Program-made: the position numbers and the translations under genes
The notes under the pieces: generated by a model
What the model was told of the DNA's origin: nothing
The model's input: only the letters and a program-made list of their open reading frames with translations
The model's database searches: none
Assembly (NCBI GenBank): GCA_973895155.1
Contig: OZ316891.1
Location: forward strand, 2,728,001 to 2,792,000
DNA from: Marsupella aquatica
Lineage: Eukaryota > Marchantiophyta
Length of the DNA stretch: 64,000 bases
Direction of reading: 5' to 3'
Part shown: positions 35,968 through 46,940 of the stretch, in pieces
How the letters are laid out: every line of letters starts with the position of its first letter
Position numbering within the stretch: the stretch's first letter is position 1

Positions 35968-37460
35968 AGTCTGAAGCTCATGCTCCTTAACTGCTCTCCC
36001 ACCTAGATCATTCTCTCAAACCACCACAAAATATCTCTTACCCGAAAGGGAGTAAGGGAGAACGTTCGGCAGTAGGACAACCTAGCGACGAGCTAGCGAC
36101 AAACAGAACTTTTGTCCGCAAACTGCGGGCGCGATCCTCTTCGGTGAGAATGAATGGGAGAAGGAACACTACTCGTTTTCTTAGGGCATCCGCTGCCTGC
36201 ACTACACAGGCCTATCTGAATGTCTCACCTCGACTCCCTCGAAGCAGAGCAAAACACACCGTACTTCGTTTCCACTCGCGAAAAGAAACGGGTCCGTCAC
36301 TCTACCGTCCCATGCAGTGCCAAATGATGGCGGCTAATAAGAAGCTACGGAATGCAACTTCAGGACTACTTGCTTGTTTATGATCCGATGCGAGGCGTTG
36401 AGATGAATTGTGATGCTGCATGCAGACACGACCCGCGAGCAGCGCAGATGTAAAAAAGTAGGAATTATGCGAAGTCCATCAAAGTCTGCAGCTGTGAAAT
36501 AATATTGTAGTCTCTGTCCACCAACCCACTCGGCCCGGCCAGCCGCGCCCCGCCAGCCAGCCAGCGAGAACGGCCTATCTTATCACTCGCACGGCACAGA
36601 GCACCACCAAAGCACTGTATTCTCGTTTGCCGTCACACTACAGGAGAATGAGCAGCAGTAGCTCGTCCTGGCTCAGTCCCTCCAGTCCTCCACCCCCTGT
36701 GTTCTGTTCACTATACTCTCATTCACTACGCTCTCTCTCCCACGGGCCCGGTCCTCCGCTTTCTGGCTATGGGTTCCCCCGTACCGTAACAAGGTAGACA
36801 CCACCACCGCACCTACCTACTCTTCACTACCTCCTCCCATCCCCTTCCTGGAAGTCATCTGATCTCTCTCCCATGCAATACAGAACCGCTACACTCCACT
36901 CCACTCCACTACGGTTCCGATCGTACGAGCTCGAGCATGTCGTAATGTCGATCCTTCTCGCCTCTCATCTCCTCCTCCTCTCCTCTCCTCTCCTCTGTTC
37001 CGTCCCTCTCGAAAGCTCGTCTCTCTTCGCTCCGCCTTTGCTTACTGTACCGCTGACGGCGAGGATATTTTTTTCGTTTCGCTTTTCCGCTTCGTCGAGC
37101 TACAGGCGTACAGTGCCTCTGCTCCGCTCCTGCTTGCTTTTGCTTGCTTTTGCTTGCTTGCTTTCTATGTCCCCCTGGCCCCCGCCCCTCCCCGACTCCC
37201 CTCTCGCGCGCCTCCAAGGCTCCAAGGACCGACCAATCCTCTCCTCTCTCCTCTGCGCGCCTCTGCTCCTCGTAGCTTCGCTGATTCGCTCACCTCTTTT
37301 CGCAGACCTCCTGGGCCTTCTGCTGTTGTGCGTCCGTGGTACTACTGTCCCTCCTCGTGTCCGCCTCATAAAGTACAGTACAGTACCAGTGAGGGTCGTC
37401 CCGGCTCTGTCCTTCAAAATTCCAAGAACATTCTGCGATTCTCAGTCACAACACTGACGT
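35968..37460. other. 5' flank of UVR8, CT-rich
   Basis: Presumed promoter and 5' leader of UVR8. From about 36650 to 37350 it is strongly CT-rich on the plus strand, with CACTC repeats near 36895 and TCTCC and TTGCTTTTGC repeats near 36960 and 37135. Long frames here on both strands reflect base composition. No promoter motif is assigned. Confidence 0.5.
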
Positions 37461-37907
37461 TTCAGCGTACACATTATTTCTAATATCAAAAGAACGAAAA
37501 CATTACAATATTGAGAGACAGACCAACTATCGTTTTATATCGAGAAGAGACGAGAAGAGACGAGATACTCTGTTTCACAAGGACCACCAGAAACTATGTT
37601 TTGATCTTGGTGAGGAACACTGGAAGGCTAGAATGTTTTTGTCAATATTCTATTGTGTCATTTTTTAACCTAAAGAACAAGGGATGCGCTGAAAAGTCAG
37701 TGTTTACCCTCGATGCTGCGAATGCATGTAAAATGTATTTTCTTCCTGGGGTTCAGAAGGACCCCAAAATAACTTGAAAGTCAGCCCAAAATTTAATGTT
37801 AATTTATTGGGGGAACTGAGACGACAGTACTGAAATTTGTAGACCGCCTCTTGTCAGTGCCTGGCTACCCGCTACCTGTTCCTTAATATTCTATCGCAGC
37901 TCACTCA
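37461..37907. other. Gene-free stretch, nothing recognised
   Basis: AT-richer than its left neighbour, with a short GAGAAGAGAC direct repeat near 37540-37560. No gene signal. Confidence 0.45.
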
Positions 37908-38110
37908 GTTCAGCCCAGGTGGGCTGGGTTTAATAATAATAACTACAGCCCAGAGAGCATGTGTGAATTTTATTTGTTGGGGGAGGAATCGCATTGTGGC
38001 TGGCCACCTTTTCCATTCTTTTCAGTTCAGCTCAGGTGGGCCGGGTTTAATAATCAGTTAATAATAACAACTACAGTCCAGACCATGTGTGAGATTTATT
38101 TGTTGAATAA
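37908..38110. repeat. Tandem duplication of about 110 bp
   Basis: TCAGTTCAGC(C/T)CAGGTGGGC(T/C)GG, TTTAATAAT, ACTACAG(C/T)CCAGA and CATGTGTGA..TTTATTTGTTG words occur in the same order starting at about 37908 and 38023. The second unit carries a small extra TTAATAAT. Confidence 0.75.
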
Positions 38111-38129
38111 ACTTTTGCATGAAATGAAG

Positions 38130-38760
38130 CTTTTGTCTGTTTGGTACTCTTCCCTTTCTACAGGAAGCTTTTGGTTCTCCAATCTGCAACGTTAGGGTGG
38201 CTCGTCACCATTGGTACCTTGTACATTAATATTGGGGCAGAGTTTTGTACCTCACTTGCTACTGCACATTCTGCAGTGGTGTGCCATTGGTGACTGATTC
38301 TGTCTGCTTGGTACTCCTCCCTTTCTACATGAGGCCTTTTGGTTCTTCAATTCTGCACCGTTAGGGCGTCTCTTCACCATTTGTACTTTACACATTTGAG
38401 GCACAGCTTGCAGTGGTGCGCCATTGGTGCCTGATTTTGTGGGCTGTTCAGCATTGGACTTTGGACATTCGTGGCTCGCACATTATTTTGGACACCTCGT
38501 ACTTGGTGCACATTCTGGAAGGGGATACCATTGGCGCCTTCTTTAGTGGGTCTTTTGGCCACGGGAACTTCTAAATCTGGCAGTGGTGTGCCATTGTTGC
38601 CTTACTGTATGAGTCATGTGACCACATTGGTGCCTTCAGTAGTGGACGTGGGTGCCTTGTTTTTTTAGTCATTTGATCATTGGTGCCTTGCGTGGTGGAC
38701 CTGGGTCCCTTGTTTGGTGAGTCATTTTACCAGTGGTGCATTGGGCAGTGACCTTGGTGC
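38130..38760. repeat. Diverged repeats around 'gtgccattggtgcc'
   Basis: A unit reading GTCTG(T/C)TTGGTACTC, CCCTTTCTACA, TTTTGGTTCT and CGTTAGGG occurs at about 38133 and 38306. Downstream, shorter CCATTGGTGCCT words recur at intervals of about 60-90 bp up to 38750. The field is eroded and not coding. Confidence 0.6.
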
Positions 38761-41700
38761 CCTTTGTACATTTGCGTGCATTGATATTTACCTATTTATC
38801 TCCATTGTGTCGTTCCTGACTCGTCGTCTGCAACTGGCAGTCCTGGAGGGCCATGACACCCTACTTTGTCCTTACTAGTCTATTTGTTGATTGCTTTGGT
38901 AGGTGTCTAGCTTTTCTCGGTTAATGTGTTTGTGGTTGTACCATTGTTACTTTCCTTTCTGGGCAGTAACCTATATATCTACGTACAAACATATTTGGAG
39001 TCTGCTAGCTATGCCTGCGTTTGCTGTAGCTCCCTTGGTTTTCGTTCCCAATATGAGCTGAGAACAACTTATATTATTCTATCTGGGCTGGTTTCCTGTT
39101 TCTACCCGTTGCAGATTCTCTTTGGAGACTTGGATGGTGCTTTTTGGTTCACTTGGTCACATGTATGGATCTGGTGATACTTGGTTACATGGTGTGGATA
39201 TGGTGATTGCTTGGTCGGGAATGATGGACGAGGAGTTACTTCTTCTCAATTCAACAGACAAGGATCATGGACATCTTGCACTTGCAGATCAAGTCTCTTC
39301 CCCTTGATGTGCACCTTTTAGTACTTTTACGTTCTTTTGTGGGTAGGTATATAGTTTGACTTGGAGTTCCGAGATTCCAACTTTTAGGGTCTTTGTTCCT
39401 ACTTCTCATGGCTTCTTGACACTCGTTCTATTTTGCCTATTTTGGTCCCTTTTTGGATAACGGATGTGTTGGACCCGCACAAAAAACATAGATGCATAGA
39501 AAATAAATTAGTTGAAGATGCCCGAGACACTATCAAACTGGTACAATTCTTGTTCTCCTCACCAAAATGTGGATCAATGACATGAATACGTTCATTGGAC
39601 GATGTGTTTAACCCCCAGAAACGTGGTTAGGCATATTGGTATTCTTTTAATGGAACGTTCTTTGAGTCCTGGTCACCTGATGGAATTCAAAACATATTTC
39701 TATTCTCCTACCAGAGTAACCAGTATGTGGGTCCAGCTGTTCAAGACATGTTTTATTTGGTTTTCATATGATATCCCAACCCAAGGTTCCCACTGGTCTC
39801 AGGTCTCGTTTCAGGTGGGTTCGGAAGAGTGTTGACTTTGTTGTCATCTTACTTATAAAGCGCAAACTACAAGCTAGATTAGGGCCTAGGTTTCTAGAGT
39901 GAAGACTCTAGACCATAACTCCATGGCACACCATGTGGATGGGAAAACTCATGACTATGATGTATGTCAAGTGATAATCATGCATGAGCTTTGTCATGAT
40001 TTCTATTTTACATTCAAAAAATGGGCTCTATGGCTTCACCATAACATATGTGTATAGATAGGAGGATATATGTGCATAGAAAGGAGGATGATATGTTATG
40101 TATGATTGTTAAAATGATGACATGCATGATGGTTTTTTTTATTTTTTTCATTAACCTTAAAAAAATGTGAATAGGGTATATACTTTGGTGACACTTTTAT
40201 TGTCCTCCCGGACAGTCAAAGAATGAATAGTCAAGGCTAGTGATATCAACTATTAATGGATTAAATTTGAAGCAAATACAGTGGTTAGGCTTGTGAATAC
40301 ATCCCCAGATACATCACGGTCTACCATAACCAACAGTTTACAAATGAATTGCACAGGGGACATTGCAGAATCAATACCAGACTGAGTGACATCATTGTTA
40401 CAACCCTAGGGGCTGGTACATGCACAGGCAGGTTTGCTTGATTGGGGGAGTGCCCGCACTCTCTTCTACAATCCAATTAGAGTCCTCACAATAAAAGCTC
40501 TGAAGAGTGTTGCCTGCAAAGACATTTGACAAGTTTTTACTAAAACTTTATTGGAGCCTGAGTTGAGGGTTCTTTGTGGAACACCGTTGTGTGTAACATA
40601 GTCATAAAGATATAGGCTCACCATTGTGGCAAATTGTATGCACTTTGTATGCACTTGCCTGATTTTTGCAATTTCAGTAGTACAAGTTTAAATAAATTAC
40701 TCAAATCAACTACCTCCCCAGTTAGTACAGTTTTTGGTGTAATAATTTGCAATACTTACATGCAATGTGTGTGTGGGGGGGGGGGGAGGGGGGGTGGCGC
40801 AAACAAGCTATCCCTCACAAAAGGTTAAGAGAAAAGAATTAAAGTAGTTTTTGATTTTGCAAAATTGGCACCCCATCTTAAACTTTTCCCAAGTCTCCCA
40901 TCAAGTTCAAAAACTGTTTGTAATCCAAGCTGTAGTTGCGTTCTATGTACACTGAGCACTTTTACATGATCTGAAATGGGGAACTCGTTGGCAATGGTTT
41001 CAGTCCTGAACTTGAATGTTATCTGAAAACTGGGCCTGTATTTTGCCCTGTTGCTTTCATTTCTCCACTGCAACTAATGTTTTGGAGCGAGCCGCAATTT
41101 GAAATTGAAATGGGACTACCATCTATAAATCCCAGCTTGTGCGTCAAATAAATATTTATTGAGGTTTTGGGCCAGGACTTGCAAAATATTTTGGGGTCCT
41201 TGTGAAATCTTGACAGAATTTTGTCATGTAAATGTTTAAAATATCCAAAGTATGGTAAACATGCATTGACTTTTCAGTGTATACACTACCTTTAAAAGTT
41301 AAAAAAGGGAAGAAAGAAAATACAAGGAAATAGATACTTTGCATGCCCAAAACGTGCACATGTGTGGGTTTAATGCTATGGGCAAAAAGCAATGGGCAAT
41401 AGAGGGCATAAGTCACATCTAATATTGCCTTTTCAAGGCATAGATGTATGGAAGATCTACTTTACACATTAATTATGCCTTGCCATCGCATAGATGCATG
41501 GAAAATTATTTTAATATAGAAAACTTGATTTGGTTTGGATCATGATCATGTACGATCTGATGGTGTAAAATAGATGCACATTTTTGTGCATGTACCTAAC
41601 ATCCAAGCATGCAATTTCACTTTTGTCCCACGCAAGTCCTCACACATGAAAAGAATCTGGTGCTCACACATGAAAACAATGTGGATGCTACAATTAGAAA

Positions 41701-41785
41701 AATGGAATGGTTGAGAATTTATGGGATGACGTATCTTATTGAGAAAAAAATTCAGACTTTCCAAAGTCTCTAAATGTACCCGGAA
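38761..41785. other. Gene-free stretch with one dispersed-motif copy
   Basis: No gene recognised over 3 kb. The motif (T)TCTAGAGTGAAGACTCTAGACCATAAC at 39891-39920 belongs to the dispersed family seen near 14 kb. A G-rich homopolymer tract lies at about 40776-40796. Confidence 0.45.
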
Positions 41786-41789
41786 TCAA

Positions 41790-42320
41790 ATTAAGCTGGT
41801 CTCAGTTGCCCAAAATATCTATCGTCTTGCATATGAAGAAGTCTTCTTGGGTACAGATGTCGTAGTATTGTACCCAAATTCCCAAAATATCTATCTTCCT
41901 GCATAATGAAAATTCTTATTCGGTGCAGACGTCATAGTATTGCAGCGTTTCAGCACAGCAGCCGACAAAATTCAGAGTTCCAAGTCACTGAAAGCTGCAT
42001 GGACCTGTTGCAGCAATAATCAAACCCCAAAAGTTTGGACGTAGCCAATGTGAACAAACATTGCCACAACAATCAGGTAGCTAGGGATGATTCATGATCG
42101 GTCTAGCATTCTTCTTTGGTGCAGATGTCATAGTATTGTAGTGTTCCAGCACAGGAGGCGACAAAATTCAGGGTTCCACTTCACTGAAGGCTGCATCACG
42201 GACGTTATTGTAGCAATAATCAAACCCCAAAAGCTTTGACGTAGCTATTGCGAACCAACACTGCCACAACAATCTCATAGCTACCCGTAGGGGTGCTTCA
42301 TGATCGCTTTAGCACGATTC
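41790..42320. repeat. Duplication of about 200 bp
   Basis: The segment from about 41911 to 42110 recurs at about 42114 to 42320. Shared words include GCAGA(C/T)GTCATAGTATTG, GCGACAAAATTCAG, AATAATCAAACCCCAAAAG and TTGCCACAACAATC. A shorter related CCAAAATATCTATC word is itself duplicated at about 41811 and 41883. The copies differ by scattered substitutions and small insertions. Confidence 0.8.
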
Positions 42321-44029
42321 ATGCATCCTTCAAGGGAATGATGGCCTATGAAATTGAGTCAGCAACCGGTTGTTCTCAAAGCTTTGATGTTCACACTCTG
42401 TCTGAAGTGGGTCCTCTCGAATATCGATATTCTGCTACTGTAGCTACCTACAGTAGCTAGTAGGTTCCCTGCCATGCATCCCCCCATTCAATTGCAGAAC
42501 TGTTTGGTACTTGCCTGTCTTCCAACATGTGGCCCCCGTATGTTGCCATTTAGCGATGGTGAATTTCTCAGACTCACTTTGTGCAGCTTATTGTAGAAGT
42601 CATTGTGTCGTGCAGCTTATTGTACAAGTCACCTGTCTCCTGTTAGCCTTGCAGCTGGCTTGGCTGGGCCTGTAGTCTCCCTCCTTGCGCTATCTTTCTT
42701 ATTTGATTTTCTACTAAATCATACATTGAGGATGTACAGTTTGGTCTCCCTATTAGCTTAGCTTTATCGAACCTTTATTAACCTGCTCATACTCTTCTAA
42801 CCATGCTCCACAGCTTAGTCTCTCCTTCGTCCAATCACTGTTAAGATGCCCATTCTCATCCAACTCTGTCTTTGGACTAACATCAGCTTACTATAGTCTC
42901 TCCCTCATCAACTCATTATTTGTTTGCACATACTCATATAACCACATCTCGGGTTAACAACAGTAGCTTAATCTTTCCCTCATCCAGTCCCGCATCCAGT
43001 CAGTACTAATAATTGCCCAAACTCCACTAACCAGGTCTTTTTGTTAAGTTCTTTCACTTCCAAAGAGTGTTGAGTTAGCCATCCCCAAGCTTATATAGTA
43101 TTTGGGAAGATTTATTTGTCAATCCCTCAACATATATCCTCGCCTGCATTAAGTAATAATATCATTAGAGATGTCAAATATTTAGCCCAATAGAGACTGA
43201 TGTAGCTTTTGCTTGAAGGTAAGCGAGAAGCTTAGAAGCCCTATTTATCTTCATGCCAATCTTGATTTCAACCACTATCATCTATTCCACAATATTCTAA
43301 GCTGCCAATTTCAGTGGAGCCTTGCTTAGACAAGTTCCCCGACACTTTCACTATTTAAGATAGTTTTAATCTGGATGTTGGAAGCATCTATACCATGCCC
43401 CTACCATGAAGGTTAAATCTTCAATCCAGTTTAACCATTAAAACGCAACCTTCCCCAGGTGATTGCCTGGCTGTTGCTTTATAATATTTATCTTCTGGTG
43501 AAGGGGATGGGACCCCGGTGGGAACCTGGCTGTGCGAGAACCTGAGGCTTGACATAAAACATCTGATTTTGCTCATCTTAACACTATAATATGCAGGACT
43601 TCCCTCTCTTTCTATCTCATGGTCTACTTACAAAATGTCACTCTTGTGGGAAGCCTCCCTGGCGGTTCAATTAGGGTGACATTTTTCTTAACCATGAGCT
43701 GGGCCTCGAAGGTGTCACTCTGCACCTTTTCCACCCCCAAGCGGTCACGCTACCCCTGGCTTGAAATCCAGTTGCCAGGCCAAATAGTTGACTTCCCCAA
43801 GAGTTCCATTGCCAGGCCATGCACTTGTGCAGAACAATAATCCGCTCAACATCAGTTATTCAGTTATTGACACTATTGTGCAATTCATAGAATCAGATAG
43901 TTAGTAACTACATTATTTCCCAATACCTCCTCTATTCTAGCACTGGCAATGAATGTATGAAGGAAATGTCTGGATAGACAGATGGTACTCTACTAACATA
44001 CATATGAAATTGTCAAAGAACAAAATGAC
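42321..44029. other. Gene-free stretch left of the copia element
   Basis: No gene recognised. A palindrome (CTACTGTAG, 4-base spacer, CTACAGTAG) lies at 42435-42456. From about 42780 to 43000 there are degenerate 'tctccctcatccaatc' words. Confidence 0.45.
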
Positions 44030-44034
44030 AAGAA

Positions 44035-44144
44035 TGTTAGACTCTACCTCTGACCGGACGACCGGACCAGCCGGTCATCCGACTACCCTATATGTACTCT
44101 CATTCATGACTATACACTGACTCATTCTCATTCATACCTTGACA
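44035..44144 (+). repeat. 5' LTR, 110 bp
   Basis: Starts TGTTAGACTC and ends TTGACA. It contains a GC-rich inverted-repeat core (ACCGGACGACCGG then CCAGCCGGTC) followed by CCTATATG, a possible TATA element. It is unusually short for a copia LTR, and its borders are fixed by the AAGAA duplication. Confidence 0.95.
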
Positions 44145-44160
44145 CGTTATCAGCACGAAA
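44145..44160 (+). other. Primer binding site, apparent tRNA(Ile) half-molecule type
   Basis: CGTTATCAGCACGA begins at the first base after the LTR. It is not complementary to a tRNA 3' end. Its complement, TCGTGCTGATAACG, matches the anticodon arm of plant tRNA(Ile)(AAU), as recalled, except for G in place of A at wobble position 34, which is inosine in the mature tRNA and is read as G by reverse transcriptases. Confidence 0.65.
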
Positions 44161-45698
44161 GCTCAACGAGCGGAGCAAGGAAAAAAGAAGAGAAGACTAT
44201 GGAAGATTGAGAAATTTTTAATGTTGAATGGAGGACAAAGCGTGATTGGCTATGGAGAAAGTAAGACTCATTGACTTGGGCAAAGCGAGACAATACTTTC
44301 GGACCCTTCCGCAACGAAGATAACACAGAAGCAAAAGAAGGAGGCTCAGAATTTTTTCGAAGGGCTATGGAGATCACCAATTGAGGAGAACAAAAACGAT
44401 TAAGCAGAACCCATAAGGACACAGAAGAAATCCGAAGAGCAAAACAGCAAAGAGAAGCAATAACTAGTGAATCTGAACATGAAGGCGCAACAGATAGTCG
44501 ATCTTGGCCAGCGCACAGGATCGACAAATTGAGGCGAGAAGTCAAGAGTAGGTGAAATTGATCGAAGGAGAAAAAGAAATAGAATTCATTGAAAAAGAAA
44601 AAAGACGAAACAGCGTACAAGGGGGAGCATTTCCGGAGGAGAACCAAAACTTCTCCCTGACTCGCCAATCTCTGAATTTCAGGCCCAGCCTCGGAATCAA
44701 CTCGATGACACACACACAACGCACAACGATCTGGAAGACTCGGAAAGCATCAGAACGAGCAATTTTAGAGAAGCAGATGGATTACTACAGTAGTCTATTC
44801 GTTCCTTCGTTATATGGTAGCAGTGTTGTTAGAGAGACGGAGTGGGCGGCATGCTATCCTTAAGAGGGCTACGGTTGTCACGCGCTGTTAAATGAGAGGA
44901 TAATTGCTGTTGCGGTGATTCACTGCGAAAAAGTAGATCAACATCGAACGTGCCAGCCAGGCAGGCAAGCGTTTTGATACGAACGAAAGACACCGGACCT
45001 AGGTGGAGAGGCAAAGAAAAATGAAAGGGAAGCATCGATCTGGAGCAGAAGGGCAGCATCGATCGAGGACCTACACAAGATGCCGTAAAGCGAAATTGAC
45101 AGAAGACCAATAAGAGGCATAAGGCAACAACGATAGAAGGCAATGAAGGGAGAAGCCCAAGAGTAGAGGTCGCGAGCGGACACAAGCAAAAAAAAAGCAC
45201 AAGAACAGCCCAAACACATCGAGAGAACGTCAAAGAAAACTCAAACCGCTAAGTGCACGCTCCATAACCGCACATAACCGCAAAACCCTCTTTAAGTGAA
45301 AACTCCGTCAAAGAGATTTCAGTTACAAAGGAAAATTTGCACTTAACCATAACTGCAAAACCTAAGCGCACATCTGCATAACTGCACACTGTAACCAAGA
45401 AAAATTTACTTTACAAAGCTGCATGTGCACTTAACCAAGGCACGAGTATATTACCACCCATAACTGCACAAACTGCACAATTCCATTACTGCACAGTTTA
45501 ACAAAGGAAAAAGCAAATACAAAGGAAAATTTGCAGTTAACCAAATAGCAAGGAAAACCTAAATCCTAAGTGCAAACCCTACAATTGAATTCCGGATTTG
45601 CATGCTCTCTCCACCCAGCCCCACTTTGCATGCCGCAGAAATGTGTTTTGTCGTTTCCTACTATACTTACTAGTATATAAGCCTCAACTACCATTAAA
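44161..45698 (+). other. Long untranslated leader of the copia element
   Basis: About 1.55 kb between primer site and gag. The first kilobase is purine-rich, which creates long antisense frames (44719-44150, 45233-44829) with no family similarity. From about 45255 to 45500 a CATAAC(C/T)GCAC word and its variants recur about six times. TATA-like TAGTATATAAG precedes gag at about 45670. Confidence 0.6.
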
Positions 45699-46940
45699 AT
45701 GAATCAAGCCATCACCCCAATGACCAACCTAGAGAAATTAACATTTCCAGCCCTAGACATCGATGGTAGCAACTACCTGGAATGGTCAATGAACCTCAAA
45801 GAGAACCTTACCTCGCTAACCCTACTCCCAGCTATAGGGATGGCTCAACCTATACTAGCTGGCGAACCCCAACCAGACCCGTTAACTAAAGCCAACGAAT
45901 CTAAGGCCCTTGTATTCCTTAGACGCCATATCCATAGATTCCTGCAAAGACAATACATGCACCTCTCAACCCCTCGTGAATTATGGACAGCGCTCCAAAC
46001 CCGATTCGATCACCAAAAACTGGTTGAACTACCTAAAGCCAGGCAAGACTGGCTAAACCTGCGAGTCCAGGACTTTACCTCCATTTCAACCTACAATAGC
46101 GAACTCTTTAGAATAACATCAACCCTTGCACTATGTGGCGAGCCGGTCACAGACAAGGATCTGCTAGAGAAGACCTTGTCGACATTTCATTCATCGAATG
46201 TGTGGCTATTAACATAGTATCGAAACATGAAGTTCGGGCAATACTCCGAGCTCATAGCCCACCTCCTAGTCACTGAAAGAAACCAAGAACTTCTTTTAGT
46301 AAACTCTAGAAAGCGACCTGCGGGCACACTGCCCTCAGGACAATAGAATGAAACCCATAACATAGAAAATGTTGAACTCTCCACATCGAGGCAAGGCATT
46401 AAGCGCACTAAGAATGGCAACCGAAGAAACACCCACAATAGGGGGAGTTTCTATAACCAACGTCCACAATATAACTCCCAACAGACCTTTAGAGGACGTG
46501 GAGGACGTGGTGGACGAGAAGGACGTGGAGGACGCGGAGGACGAGGAGGACGTGGTGGACGTGGCGGACGCGGAGGACGCGGCGATGGTAGAACATATAA
46601 CAACAACCGTAGAAACGATTGGTCACAATCCCGACAACAACGGGAACGACCGAAATGCCATGAATGTGGCATGACAAACCACCTAGCGAGAAACTGTAGA
46701 ATCCCGCAACACCTTAGAGAACTATACCAACGGTCCATCAAGGATGGACAAACCTCTAGGCCACCACCCCGTGAAACCCACGGGGCGTTTATGGAGTCTA
46801 GTGACCCATTCCAAGACTTTTCAGACCTACCTGCCCAACCCGAGGCACACTTAGTGGCAAGTAGCTCCACTACACCAGATTTAAATAGTCCAAACACATA
46901 TTATCGCCAATGCGACCATGCATACTATCCTCAGGGATAG
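45699..46940 (+). pseudogene. Copia gag, one frame broken by two TAG stops
   Basis: The frame starts MNQAITPMTNLEKLTFPALD and follows the copia Gag (UBN2-like) pattern with ALDIDGSNYLEWSM. It is interrupted by TAG at 46215-46217 and 46344-46346 but keeps the same frame throughout. Downstream come an Arg-Gly-Gly box (46492-46585) and a CCHC zinc knuckle, CHECGMTNHLARNC, with the exact C-x2-C-x4-H-x4-C spacing. It ends at a stop at 46938-46940. Gag normally packages element RNA into particles. Confidence 0.85.

Noticed and set aside
36785-36800. CGTAACAAGGTAG word like the 3' end of small-subunit rRNA
   Set aside because: Only about 13 bases match, with no flanking rRNA similarity, in a low-complexity region; chance match.
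36873-37483. Frames of 109-194 residues in the UVR8 5' flank
   Set aside because: Low-complexity CT-rich DNA gives open frames on both strands; the products are compositional and have no recognisable domain.
44150-45233. Antisense frames of 134 and 189 residues in the copia leader
   Set aside because: The purine-rich leader lacks stops on the opposite strand; no domain and no start context, so treated as shadows.
46369-46674. Acidic Asp/Glu/Val-rich 101-residue frame
   Set aside because: It is the shifted frame of the Gag RGG-box repeat; the RGG and CCHC frame is the real one.
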